Origin: Phallusia fumigata
Lineage: Eukaryota; Chordata; Ascidiacea; Phlebobranchia; Ascidiidae
Direction of reading: 5' to 3'
Assembly: GCA_008931825.1 (NCBI GenBank)
Contig: QXVZ01032724.1
Location: forward strand, 38,726 to 102,725
DNA length: 64,000 bases
Both the position numbers and the translations under genes were made by a program. Position 1 is the first letter of the stretch. Each line of letters starts with the position of its first letter. Below are positions 24,901 through 36,158 of this stretch, in pieces. The notes beneath the pieces are model-generated. The model was given only the letters and a program-made list of their open reading frames with translations, was not told where the DNA came from and did not search any database.

Positions 24901-27460
24901 CACGATATCCAATTTCAAGCTTACTGTCTGAATCATTTAGATGACCTTATCTTCCAAATTAGTGTCAGTTTTAGACAGCCCTGCTTTTTGCTGACCTTAG
25001 CTAAGCTGCGTTGTATAATTCCAGTTCCAAGTTTTGGCAACTTCGGGAATGGAACCCGCAATCCTCCGCTCGCCGGTTCTTCTCCATTTCAAAGCATAAC
25101 GCCACAACTGAAGGAAGGACGACTTGATGAAATGGAAAACGCTCCTTACTCTTTTCCGACGCAACCCTGGACAGGTAATGACGTCAAAACACGTCATTAC
25201 GACGTCATAATACATTAAAATCGTAGCCCTAAAGCGTGTTCACTAACCAGCTTCGTGCAGTCAACCGTAGCGCTCGTTGCAAATGTTTCTACCTTTTTTT
25301 CTAAAACTCCAATGACGTCATGTCTTGTTGCTAGGCGACGGTCAACGTGACGTAACCATGGTAGCGTCGACCAACCATCAACTTGCAAGCATGTCAATTG
25401 CAACAGGTCAGACTTTGTTTCTGTACTCAACAGACAGTAAAGCGTTCAAAATATATTGCAACATGTGCATTTTTACTGGGTTGGAGAAGTTAAGCTTTAA
25501 GTGAGATTCGAACCCTCGCACACTGCAGTGTGAAATAAAAAGCAACATTGGTGATTTACAGGGGACTCAAGCTCACCAGATTTCCCACCATCAGCAGTGC
25601 AGATGTCAGAAGCATACACTCCACCTTCAGCTGCAGGTATCAAACGCAAAATATCCTGTTCCAACCTTTAATTTGACGTAATTTATATTTAGGAACTCAA
25701 GATGCGGACTTGACGAGTAGCTTAAATGTTGTCCATCTAATAATTTTAATAGCGTGCTGTCTTTTAGCTTCACTCATCACAGTTTCATCACCAACCAACT
25801 TGACCCTGGATGTTTTGTTCAGCCAAGGACAAGGTCAGTGTTGTTTGATTGCATGATTTCAGTTGTCATGTGCTGTCAGCAAACAAAGTGCACTACGATG
25901 GCTCATAGGTGGTCGCACTATGGTGATCTTAAGGGCTCCATAGGGATTAGAAACACCAACCTTATAAATGCAAGGCGGTTGCACTAACCACTGGGTCATC
26001 TTAGAGGCCGGGCTGGGATTAAAACCACCAACCTTACGAATGCAAGGCGGGTGCACTAACCACTGGGTGATCTTAGAGGCTGGGCAGGGATTAGAACCAC
26101 CAACCTTACGAATGCAAGGCGGTTGCACTAACCACTGGGTGATCTTAGAGGCGGAGCTGGGATTAGAACCACCAACCTTACGANAATTATCCAGCAAAAA
26201 CACCTGTGCAACCATGTGTTCTATTTCGATCAGTGATTGAATTGTTCCGAACATCGCAATTACACTATCAATTGTCCCATCATACGGGCAGAGCTGGGAT
26301 TAGAACCACCAACCTTACGAATACAAGGCGGTTACACTAACCACTGGGAAATGTTAGAGACCGAGCTGGGATTAGAACCACCAACCTTACGAATGCAAGG
26401 CGGTTACACTAACAACTGGGTGATCTTAGAGGCCGAGTTGGGATTAGAACCACCAACCTTACAAATACAAGGTGGTTGCACTAACCACTGGGTCATCTTG
26501 GCAACTTTCCAAAGCAAAAACGTTTCTCAAAATGAATTTCACAAACTACTTTTTGGCAGGTTTCCAGCTAACAGAATCTCACCGCCAAGCATTGGAACAA
26601 AGCCAGTTCGAACAAGCTCGAATAATTGCTGTCAAAATCGACCAATTCATCAGGAAACATAATCCTGTAAAGGCTTCCCTCCTAAAGGGTTTTGCGAACA
26701 AGCACAGAAATGAAGAAAAGTTCTTTAAGGCTATCTTGTTCTTCGAGGTTGCCCAACTGGCTTACGTTCACCCTAATAATCACCAAAACACCTTGAAAGG
26801 AATTGAAATATACTTGGATGATTTGTCAAAAATGGCCAAAGCCAATCTTCCAGAGATTCATGTGTAAGAATTTTCTTATTGTATGAATTATAAGTATTAA
26901 GATGTCACAGATATGTATTTGTGTGAATTGGTTACACAGTAATGTATCATACATGATGTAAAATTTAGAGTGTTTGGGGGGGCCATGACTCTTTTCACTC
27001 CCCCCTCGTTAAGACCCCCTGTCATGGAGGCACATTTGATCTCGTTCTGTGAAAAAACTTTCTCTTTCAACAGAAATTGACAAATAATATAATGTAGAAA
27101 TGCAGTGAATACAGTTTCCTTTTTAAATTAGGTCGTTCTGTTTTTTGAGATGCATTATCTTGAAAGCCTCTCTTCAAATTGATGATTTTGTGCAGGAAAG
27201 TCTTCAAGATCTACATCATTCCGTACATGGTGAAGTTGGTCAATGATGCGGGAGAGCTAAAAGCACTCCTGAATCAAGACAAGGCCAAAGAAATGGGGAA
27301 AATGTTAAAACAAGTTGCTCTCGCTGAAGAGAAACTGGGAGATTTGAGATCTTGTCGAAGTCACTTGGAGAGAGCGATTGAAATTGTGAAGACCGCTCAT
27401 GGCAAAAAAGATCCATTATGCAAGGAATTGATTGAAAAGTTGCAAAGTGTTGGAAAATAA
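21925..27460 (+). CDS. RIPK-like non-RD kinase with TPR-like C-terminus (copy A)
   Basis: Predicted cytosolic Ser/Thr kinase of the TKL group. Eleven exons: 21925-22106, 22342-23034, 23342-23505, 24105-24206, 24592-24657, 25025-25174, 25335-25406, 25562-25636, 25768-25833, 26560-26863, 27196-27460; about 712 residues. Kinase domain about 10-292: glycine loop G23-S-G-M-L-G-T-V, Lys44 in VALKCF, helix-C Glu near 65-67, IVRLYGW, MEYLAGGNL, catalytic loop HGDLKPEN (143-150), DFG 163-165, AAPE. The usual Arg before the catalytic Asp is Gly, so it is non-RD, as in RIPK-type kinases, yet K, D, N and DFG are intact and activity is expected. Residues about 347-523 are a Ser/Thr/Pro-rich linker; about 524-712 are helical with TPR-like LGDLRSCRSHLERAIEIVK. 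No death, CARD or RHIM motif was noticed. A paralogue lies directly downstream. Function is inferred: signalling, possibly immune. Confidence 0.82.
23930..24045 (-). repeat. Dispersed copies of the 70-bp repeat
   Basis: About 1.5 units in reverse orientation in kinase-A intron 3 (GTTGACTGCACGAAGCT, GCAAAGTCGTGCATGTA, AGCGCTA). Further diverged pieces sit at 21390-21412, 25225-25275 and 27490-27530. Confidence 0.75.
25407..25561 (+). other. Kinase-A intron 7, near-identical to kinase-B intron 7
   Basis: This 155-base intron matches 31827-31982 almost perfectly: from 25424 to 25570 (into exon 8) no difference was found over 147 bases, while exon 7 next to it has about 7 differences in 72. It contains the perfect palindrome CACACTGCAGTGTG and, on the minus strand, GGGTTCGAATC, a tRNA B-box. 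Confidence 0.9.
25905..26505 (-). repeat. Tandem tRNA-like repeat array (kinase A intron 9)
   Basis: About seven units antisense to the gene, broken by a single N at 26184 and by about 100 unrelated bases. The array ends 55 bases before exon 10. Open frames through it (such as 25968-26240 and 26237-26662) only translate the repeat. Confidence 0.88.
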
Positions 27461-27573
27461 CAAATCTCTTTTTCACTTTTGGACACCTAAACTGGGTTCC
27501 TTAACAAACTTTGTGCAGTGAAGTGTGTAGAGTCGTACTGTTTTAGAGGTCATTTTATATAGAAATTTGTGCA

Positions 27574-27579
27574 ATTAAA
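27574..27579 (+). terminator. Possible ATTAAA poly(A) signal, kinase A
   Basis: Variant hexamer ATTAAA about 115 bases after the stop, in a block (GCAATTAAACCCATGTTTAC) conserved after the second copy (34095-34100). Confidence 0.45.
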
Positions 27580-28434
27580 CCCATGTTTACAACTTCAAAA
27601 AGTTCAATTTTAGTATTTTGCTGTTTGTTTGTAAAATGAAATTTTTCAAATGCTTTTAAGTGCTATGTTTGATTTAAAATCGGTGACCTATTTTTGTTGT
27701 ATTAAATCAAGATGACTTTTTGTCCTGTTGTTTTGTGATGCCATTTTGTAAGAAAACTCCGAAACAGAGCCACAACTGTCTGACGTTTTTTATGTTGACA
27801 CATGATTTTAAGAAACACAAAACCCCTTCCATAATCTCCCCACCGAAGATAAAAATGAAACGAACAGAAAAACAATCACTAAAGCGGATCGTTCGTTGGT
27901 GGCCCCAAATTCGGTTGGAAGTAACCCCTAAAACCTCCGAAATCTAAAGACTAGTTGTTTTGGTTCACTGCACAAAGTTGTCTCGCAACATTATTCCGGT
28001 CGCAAGCGTCGTTCTGCTCTGGTGATTATGGTGAATGACTAGCTGAAGTTTGGAGTTCTTTGGATCGACCGGGCAAACGAGTTCTCGGAGCAACAACGAT
28101 TTGTTTGTTTTCTGGGCCACGCCAGAGACTGTTTGCTCTAAAAAAACATAAAAATGAACTGGGCATTTTTTCAGCTCTTTCATTGCTGCCAAAGTCAAAC
28201 AACTGAAAGTTAAGGTAAGGATGCAGTTTATGAGTTCGTGTTTAAGTATAAAGTACCGTTTTGTTTTGTTATTGGTGCGCACAAAAATACATTAGATTTA
28301 TCCATACTATAAAGTGTTGTTGCATGTTTTGTTGTAGTTGGCCCATAACTTACAGTTGTTTATTTGTTTTGGTATGCTTCTATAATTTGGCTAAGCAGAA
28401 AATATTGGGCTTTTCTTTACAGGGTTGCGGCAAG

Positions 28435-31400
28435 ATGCCTTTAAGAGAATACTGTGTCACTGACATTAAATGCCTAAAAACTGAAGATGGAGAACTTGGA
28501 TCAGGGTTACTAGGGACCGTTTTGCTCGGCTACCATCCAAATCTTGGAAATATCGCCCTCAAGTGTTTCGGTGTTCATGGTGGAAAGCTAGAGAAAATCA
28601 ACATTGAAACAAAGTAAGACATCTGTGGGGAATAAAATAGCCAAACAGGAGATGTTTTTTTTTTAATTTTGGGAAGTTGCACTCAATGACTTAAGTAAGT
28701 TTGAGCAATCTAATTTTATCAGGTTGCAACAATGCCATAGCTGTTCAAGATAGCTGAATAATCACTGGCAATCTTGGCAGCCATTGCTGAGAATATTTTT
28801 CCTTTATTTGGCAACAAGTTTAGATTGGTTTAAAATACTGTTTGTAATCTTTTTTATCTCAATGCAGCATCAAGCAGGAAATTGAATTGCTACAAACAGT
28901 AAATCATGAAAACATCGTGCGCTTGTATGGTTGGGCAAAATGGCCGTATGCGATGGCACTAATCATGGAATATCTGGCTGGCGGAAACCTCAACAACCTT
29001 CTGTTTAATGCCGCAGTCGATTTGCGACCTGCATTACAGCTACGAATGGGTGCGGAGGTCGCTTCTGCCCTCGCCTCCATTCACAACCTCGGAGATCGTC
29101 ACCGTGTGACACATGGCGATCTAAAACCTGAAAATATTCTCTTGACCGCAGATCTTCACTGCAAAGTTGGCGATTTTGGCAGTGCTGAATTGTCAAATGT
29201 TACTGGATTAACAACTGCAGCTGACAGCAAAACCAGCAGGCAAAGAAATCAATATACCAAAGTATTTGCCGCCCCTGAGCGTCTTTCAAATATCCTTGCA
29301 AGGGTTAAAAAGGAGCATGATGTTTACAGCTATGCTTTAGTTCTGTTTGTAATCCTAGCCAGACAAAGTCCTATTGGCCGAGCCTCAGTTGAGGATTACA
29401 TCGAGGCTATCAAGAATGGAGATAGACCATCTCTTCAAACTATCAAGATGTTTGGGGAAAAAGGAAATGAAAGTGAAAAAAACGTCATTAACCTTTTGGT
29501 CAATGTGATAAAAGCATGTTGGAGTCACGATCCTGTAAAGCGTCTGGAAATGAAAGTGGTGAGGTGAGATTGAAAGCCTTTTTTGTTTTTTCTGCAGAAA
29601 CTCTATTTGAAGGTTTTTGTCTGTGGTCAAAATAAATTACTCCATATGGCTGCTGGGTTAAAATGAAAAACTGACTGTCTTGAATAAGTGTTTCATTTGA
29701 AATAAGTACAGATATCAAGTGTACCAATAAACTCTTTACCGTTCAATCATATCTTTTTTAGTTTTTCAGTAACATTTAAAGGACAAAGTCTTCAGTATCC
29801 AGCTTATTACAAACCAAAGTTTATTATTTTCAGCATAATCCAAGTTTTTCAAACAAGTTCGGATGTTTACAATTTAAAATTTTCAATTTAAAAATTTTCA
29901 AGGGATCGCCTTAACAAGTTGTTGGGAACTCAGAAGCAAGCAGACATTACTCAGCAGGTCCTCAATGTTCAGCAGGTAAAGAAAACAACTTTACCAGGAT
30001 TTCTGGATGCCAATTGTGCCCCGCTTTGTCAGTTCAATCCTATGGAGAAGCGATTTTCTCAAATTGGTAGGTTTATTTTTGTCGTGTTACTTTTACTACT
30101 TTTTTTCTGAGAGTTTTCCAATGAGCTTTTTTCAGTCGACCTTAGCGCTTGTTATATGCATGACTGCCTGCTTAAATCCGGTTTCATAGCAAGCTTTGTG
30201 CAGTCAACCATAGCGCTTGTTCCATTTGAGAATTTGTAAACTTAAAGCATGGACGCACACACCAGTTTATAAACTGATTTTAAAAACAGGTAATTTCTAT
30301 GGTTGATTGCACGAAGCTCGTTAGAAAACACGCTTTAAGCGTACAAACTCGTGCATGTAACAAGCGCTAAGCTCACTGTAAAAATCAGCTTTGGGCGAAG
30401 AGCAATTTCTCCTTCGAACAAGCTAACGCCAACTCTCTCACCAAAACTACGCTTTCTCAGGTGGGGAGTCCCCGTCGACGAAAGCTGATTTTCGCCCGAT
30501 GACCGCCCCGGGCTCTATGACGTCACCCTTTGTTGTCTCGCCGAGGAGCGGTGCGACGCGCAACCACAATGTTTCAGGTATGTTGATTGTAAACACGCGC
30601 TATCGTGTTCGTGCTGTGTCGCTACTTTGTATCAACTATGTAGCCGCTTCAACGCCATTGAATAAACTGTGTGAAAGTTTTTTCGACATGGTATCGTTGT
30701 ATTGCCGCATTACAACTTCTGTCACCAAGTGTTGTTTTTTAAGATTCTTCAACTCAACCAAAACTCCCGATAGGAAATGCTTCTCCAAATCAAGGTAGGA
30801 TTTGTTTTAAACTTTATTACTTATGATGATTTCCATGAAGGGGCCTTCGAACGCAAATATGTGTTTAAACGCTGACTGTTTTTCAACAAACACAAAAACG
30901 ACCCGACGCGAGGGAGTGATTTACGACACAGGGGCCGCATTGTTCAGCGTCTGTTGCATTTCGGGGCGTTTATTAGCAGAGTACCAGGCGGGCAAATTAG
31001 GCTGTGATTTCGCAGTGGTAACCTCAATACGTTTGCTATTCTGCGATGTAGAAGACAGTGCGGCACAACAATTTATTTATTCGTTTTTATTTTTAGTCCT
31101 TCCATTTCTCTCCCGTATGGTCAGTAAAGATCATTACTATGTAGTTGTATGTATCGTACGCGCAACACCTCCCAACATATATAAAGAGCTTATCATTTTT
31201 ATGACAGACGAATCCCAGCTGTTAATACTACACCACTGTTTTACGTGATTGCGTAAGGTTAACCGAGATGCATTTGCTAAATAACGCTGCAAAGATCATA
31301 CGTTACAATAAATTTCTCTGCCCTACGGTCAGTATAGATCATTACTATGTAGTTGTATGTATCGTACACGCAACACCTCCCAACATATAGGAAGTGTTTG

Positions 31401-33972
31401 TCATGTTTTACATTATTGAATGTTTTTTTTTTTTGTAATTAGCAAAGCCGTTGTGTATAATTTACAGTTCCAAGTGTTGACAATCTTTCCAACGGACCTG
31501 ATCTTCCTCCAGTCAACAAAAGTGCGGCTCAACTAAAGGAAAACCAGCTGGATGAGCAAGAAAACGCCCCGTACTCTTTTCCAACTCAAAACTGGACAGG
31601 TGATTACGTCACTGTCACGTCATATTCACTTTTAAATCGTAGATCTGAAGAGTGTTACCAAATGAGCTTTGTGCAGTCAACCAAAGCGAATGCCAAGTGA
31701 TTTTTTGTAGCAATTTTTGTGATGAGTTTTAATGACGTCATCTCTTGTTGCTAGGCGACGGCCAACATGACGTAACCATGGTACCGTCGACAAATCATCA
31801 ACTTGCAAGCTTGTCGATTGCAACAGGTGAGACTTTGTTTTTGTTACTCAACAGACAGTAAAGCGTTCAAAATATATTGCAACATGTGCATTTTTACTGG
31901 GTTGGAGAAGTTAAGCTTTAAGTGAGATTCGAACCCTCGCACACTGCAGTGTGAAATAAAAAGCAACATTGGTGATTTACAGGGGACTCAAACTCACCAG
32001 ATTTCCCACCATCAGCTGTGCAGATGTCAGAAGGATACACTCCACCTATAGCTGCAGGTATTAATATGAACACAAAGAATTGAGGTTGACCCTCCACTGA
32101 ACTATGCAATAATTTTGTTGGAGTTTACGTCATAGGGCCAGCGAAGTACGTCATAATGAACGCTTTTTATCGTGATTTCTTACATCACGAAGTTTGCGAT
32201 TTACCATGAATGCCAAAACCTAAAAGATCCATGTTTTGATAAAATTAACAGTTAATGTTTCGTTTCAGGTTCAGCGAAGGCAAATACAATGCCATTCACC
32301 ACTGATTTGACTTTGAAAGATCTTTTCGAGCAAGGAGAAGGTCGGGCATTTTTTCTGTGTTTTGTTGCAAGGTTTGGTCTGTGCAAGCGGGTTTCCAAAC
32401 GAGCTTCGTGCAGTCAACCATGACCTGTATATTTTGCTAAGGATTGTATTTTTTTAATAATTGGTAAAGTATTTCAAGTTTGCTTGACAATCTTAGAGAC
32501 CAAGCTGGGATTCGAACCACCAACCTTACGAATGCAAGGCGGTTGCACTAACCATTGGGTTATATTAGAGACCAAGCTGGGATTAGAACCACCAACCTTA
32601 CGAATGCAAGGCTGTTACACTAACCACTGGGCCATCTTAGAGGCCGAGCTGGGATTAGAACCACCAACCTTACGAATGCAAGGCGGCTGCATTAAACACT
32701 GTTCGATCTTGGCAACTTTCCAAAGCAAAAACGTTTCTCAAAATGAATTTAACAAACTACTTTTTTGGCAGGTTTCCTACTGACTGAATCTCACCGCCAA
32801 GCTTTGGAACAAAGCCAGTTCCAACAAGCTCGAATAATCGCCGCCCAAGTCAGCCAATTCATCAGGAAACAAAATTTTGGTAAAAAAGCTTCCCTCCTGA
32901 AGGGTTTTGCGAACGAGTACAGGTTTGAAGGCAAGTTCTTCGAGGCGATTCTGTTCTACGAGGTTGCACAACTTCTATACTTTCACCGCAAGTACCCCCA
33001 GAGCACGTTGCAGGGAATTGGGATGTACTTATATGATTTGTCCAAAATGGCGGAGTCAAACGTACCGGAAATCCATGTGTAAGTGATTTCTAATAAACAA
33101 GCAGTGAAATGAATTTGAATTTTGCGGGAAAGTTAAAGTTAACCTTATTTTCTTTTCTGCACCTCAGTGACAGTGATCCCACTCCCAGGAACAGATCTTG
33201 TTTTTTTTTGAGGGGGGGGGGGGGGGCTACGGGCCCCCCTGGTCANNNNNNNNNNNNNNNNNNNNNNNNNNNNNNNNNNNNNNNNNNNNNNNNNNNNNNN
33301 NNNNNNNNNNNNNNNNNNNNNNNNNNNNNNNNNNNNNNNNNNNNNNNNNNNNNNNNNNNNNNNNNNNNNNNNNNNNNNNNNNNNNNNNNNNNNNNNNNNN
33401 NNNNNNNNNNNNNNNNNNNNNNNNNNNNNNNNNNNNNNNNNNNNNNNNNNNNNNNNNNNNNNNNNNNNNNNNNNNNNNNNNNNNNNNNNNNNNNNNNNNN
33501 NNNNNNNTTAATTTTTCTTTTTTTTTTTTTCCTCACTGTGGGGACGACACCCCCCCCCACAAGGATATTTTTTTTTTTTTTTTGGGGGGGGGGGGGGGGG
33601 CTACGTGCCCCCCTGGTCAAGGACCGTCGAGGCACATTAACTTACTTAAGATGTGAAAAAATTGAGGGTATTTTTCTTTCTGACAGAAATCGATGAATTT
33701 TTTGCAGGAACATTTTCAAGGGCTACGTGATCCCGTATATGGTGAAGTTGGTGAATGACGCTTGGGACATCAAGGCGCTCCCTAATCAAGACAAGGCCAA
33801 AGAAATGGGGAAAATGCTGAAACAAGTTGCTCTCGCTGAAGAGAAACTGGGAGATTTGGAATCTTGCCGAAACCACTTGGAGAAAGCGATTGAAATTGTG
33901 AAGACAGCTCATGGCAAAACAGATCCCTTTTGCAAGGAATTGACCGAAAAGTTGCAAAGTGTTGGAAAATAA
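28435..33972 (+). CDS. RIPK-like non-RD kinase with TPR-like C-terminus (copy B)
   Basis: Tandem paralogue of the preceding gene with the same 11-exon structure and phases: 28435-28613, 28868-29563, 29903-30066, 30461-30577, 30744-30794, 31468-31599, 31755-31826, 31983-32057, 32269-32340, 32772-33078, 33708-33972; about 709 residues. The N-terminus lacks one residue relative to A. Kinase motifs are kept: GSGLLGTV, IALKCF, HGDLKPENILL, GDFGSAELS, AAPE. The linker is the most diverged part (SPSTKADFRPMTAP, PYSFPTQNW, SPDFPPSAVQMS), while the C-terminal helical domain is close to A (LTESHRQALEQSQF; LGDLESCRNHLEKAIEIVK). Both copies are intact with all catalytic residues, so neither looks like a pseudogene. 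Intron 10 contains the 262-base N gap; intron 5 has an insertion absent from A. The family is TKL/RIPK-like; no vertebrate orthologue with this architecture was recognised. Confidence 0.82.
30125..30370. repeat. Dispersed copies of the 70-bp repeat
   Basis: A forward piece (30125-30215) and a reverse piece (30295-30370) face each other in kinase-B intron 3. Short pieces also lie at 31650-31690 and 32385-32425. Confidence 0.7.
31099..31388 (+). repeat. Direct repeats of about 80 bases in kinase-B intron 5
   Basis: 31099-31178 and 31313-31388 share CAGTA.AGATCATTACTATG, TAGTTGTATGTATCGTAC and CGCAACACCTCCCAACATAT. The surrounding intron is an insertion relative to copy A. A 141-codon open frame across the first repeat (30823-31248) resembles no family I know. 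Confidence 0.8.
31827..31982 (+). other. Kinase-B intron 7, near-identical to kinase-A intron 7
   Basis: Counterpart of 25407-25561: the 147-base run 31845-31991 has no observed difference from copy A. Confidence 0.9.
32480..32712 (-). repeat. Tandem tRNA-like repeat array (kinase B intron 9)
   Basis: Three to four antisense units in the same intron position as in copy A, followed by the same unique 50 bases before exon 10. The array therefore predates the gene duplication or was copied with it. Confidence 0.85.
33246..33507. other. Assembly gap (262 N)
   Basis: Lies in kinase-B intron 10. Both sides carry the same motif, a long G run followed by CTACG.GCCCCCCTGGTCA (33218-33245 and 33584-33619), so the gap sits in a tandem or homopolymer-rich repeat. 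Confidence 0.95.
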
Positions 33973-33984
33973 CAAATCTCTTTT

Positions 33985-34620
33985 GGACTTTGCACGCCTA
34001 AAGCGGGTTCCTTAACGAGCCTTGTGCTGTCAACCCGCTTCAAGCGTGCAAAGTCGTGTTTTTAGAAGTCATCTCAATTAGAAATTTGTGTGCAATTAAA
34101 CCCATGTTTACAAATTCCAAGAAGTTCACGTTTTTTGCTGTGTTATTTTACATGAAATTGTGCTCACTGTGTTAGAATTAGTAAAATTATTGTTTTGTAT
34201 TAAATCACCCCGTAATTTTTGACATGTTGTTTTGTGAAAGAGCTACAAGTGCACAGTATATTTCAGTTTTTTATGTTGAAACAATCTTAATTTTGATGGT
34301 TTTAGTAAAACCAACAGTTGATCATACGAAGCTCGTTAGGAAACCCGCTTTCGGCGTGCAAAGTCGCGCATGTATCAAGCGCTATGGTTGACTGCACATA
34401 GCTCATTAGGAAACCCACTTTAACTGTGCAAAGTCGTGCATGTAAAAGCGCTATGGTTGACTGCACGAAGCTTGTTAGGAAACCCGCTTTAACTGTACAA
34501 AGTTGTGGATGTATCAAGCGCTATGGTTGACTGCACGAAGCTCGTTAGGAAATCCGCTTTAACTGTGCAAGGTCGTGCATGTAACAAGCGCTATGGTTGA
34601 CTGCACAAAGCTCGTTTAGA
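33985..34620. repeat. 70-bp repeat copies 3' of kinase B
   Basis: 33985-34060 is a forward/reverse pair in the 3' UTR region; 34310-34620 holds four to five reverse units (GCGCTATGGTTGACTGCACGAAGCT.GTTAGGAAACCCGCTTTAA). The 3' flank of copy A has a decayed piece at the matching place. Confidence 0.8.
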
Positions 34621-36158
34621 ACCACAAAATCTAATTAATACGCGAAGAAACCAAGCTAGTTTGCCTATAGTATTGGTACTCTTCTTTATAGAACGAAATT
34701 TGTCAACAACGATTTGTTACATTTGCATGGAACCGTTGCTTATTGCACCGTTTTAACATCATGAGCGCGGGGGAAAATTGGCGGGAAGGTGGGCGGCAGG
34801 AAATTATGACGTAAACAATGTGATGATTTAAGAGTTCAGCTGATGATTTCGAATGTGGTTGTTGATTTGAATTTCCAGTTGTAGTATTTAAGATACTGTT
34901 TACTGGTTTTAGATGATTTTTTTCTGTGAAGTTACGGTAATGTAGTTCAAACCCTACAAAGAATATTTATTGACCATTTTTTGGATGTGATCAGTTCGGT
35001 TTGGGCATATTTAGGTTTTGTAGACATTAGAAGTTGTAGCAATTTTATAATCGCAGTTAAGTTTCAAACTGGTTATTCCCTTTCCAACTTTTGCCGTTAG
35101 ATGAGGTTTATTCAAACATTATTTGCTGCTCTGACCGCAGCATAACCCAATCAGAGGCGGTCCCAACAACTCATCTTAGCAAGTGTTTTTTATTGTTTTT
35201 GTTTTTCAAAAGTTTAAATGAAATGGTTATCAAGTTAGTCACTGCCTTCGGCAAATTGACGAATTTTTTTGGACAGTACATAACTAGGCAAGGCTTTTGA
35301 GTCGGGGGGTCAAGTGGATATATGGGACTGTTCGGTTAGGGTAATTTTTTGTTGTCATTTTACATTGGCACTTTCCTGGAATCTTGCGAACACGACATGA
35401 CGTGAAAAATACCATGCAGTCAAAAAGTACAGGTTAATGTGGATTAAGGGTCCTTCAGGTCTAATCAAGATCCAGGGGACTTTACCTTGATACCGAACAG
35501 TCTCTTAATTTGGAGCAAGTTTGAACAGGAAGCTTGGTAAGGTCACAAGGTATCTTCACACACAATTGGGTTCTTACTGAAGGCACGTCAATGGCTATAT
35601 TAGCTGTATTACTCACACCCAGACAATGGACAGTTGCTTGGCATAAAAATAAACCTCGTTTAAGGACTTGAAAACTGTATTAGCATTGTTTTTCATCTTA
35701 TTTCGTGCAGTCACCAACAGCGCTTGTTACGTGAACGACTTTTTACGCGTAAAGCGGGTTTCTTAACTAGCTTCAGGCAGTCAACCATAGCGCAAGTTTT
35801 TAGTAATTTTAAAGGCAGTTATTGAGTTTGTATTTTTTGCGCAATTTTGATGCAGTTAAGTTTAAAACCATTTTGTTTTTGTGGGCGTTATTGGTAATCT
35901 ATTTGCGTGGGCTTCACTGGTAAGGTTTTTTATTCTGAGCCAATGCTTGCAATTCAGCAACTCTACTTTACCACACTGGCTTACAGTGACTATCCACACA
36001 ACACGTAGCAAAGTTTATGATTCAACTCTGACTCATAAGTTGCTCACGCTGCACAGTATATCATCTCTAATACAATCAACACTTTCATTCATTCCTTTAA
36101 GTACCTCTGCTACACTTGCTGATTGTTTAAGGATTGTCACAGAACAAAGACAACAACA
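34621..36158. other. Upstream region of the sushi-domain gene
   Basis: No coding exon recognised. A locally GC-richer stretch (34765-34815, GGCGGGAAGGTGGGCGG) could be promoter. A 70-bp-repeat piece lies at 35700-35800. The open frame 35881-36162 ends across the start codon of the next gene in another frame and is probably 5' UTR. Confidence 0.45.

Noticed and set aside
24808-25218. 136-codon open frame read as one exon
   Set aside because: Only 25025-25174 is exon, by comparison with copy B; the rest is intron that happens to stay open.
25968-26662. Open frames with a repeated peptide ([18 protein letters not shown])
   Set aside because: They translate the antisense tRNA-like repeat array; the same peptide appears at 32484-32783. 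Only the end of the second frame region overlaps a true exon.
33109-33696. Open frames on both strands across the second gap
   Set aside because: They consist of N and homopolymer runs.
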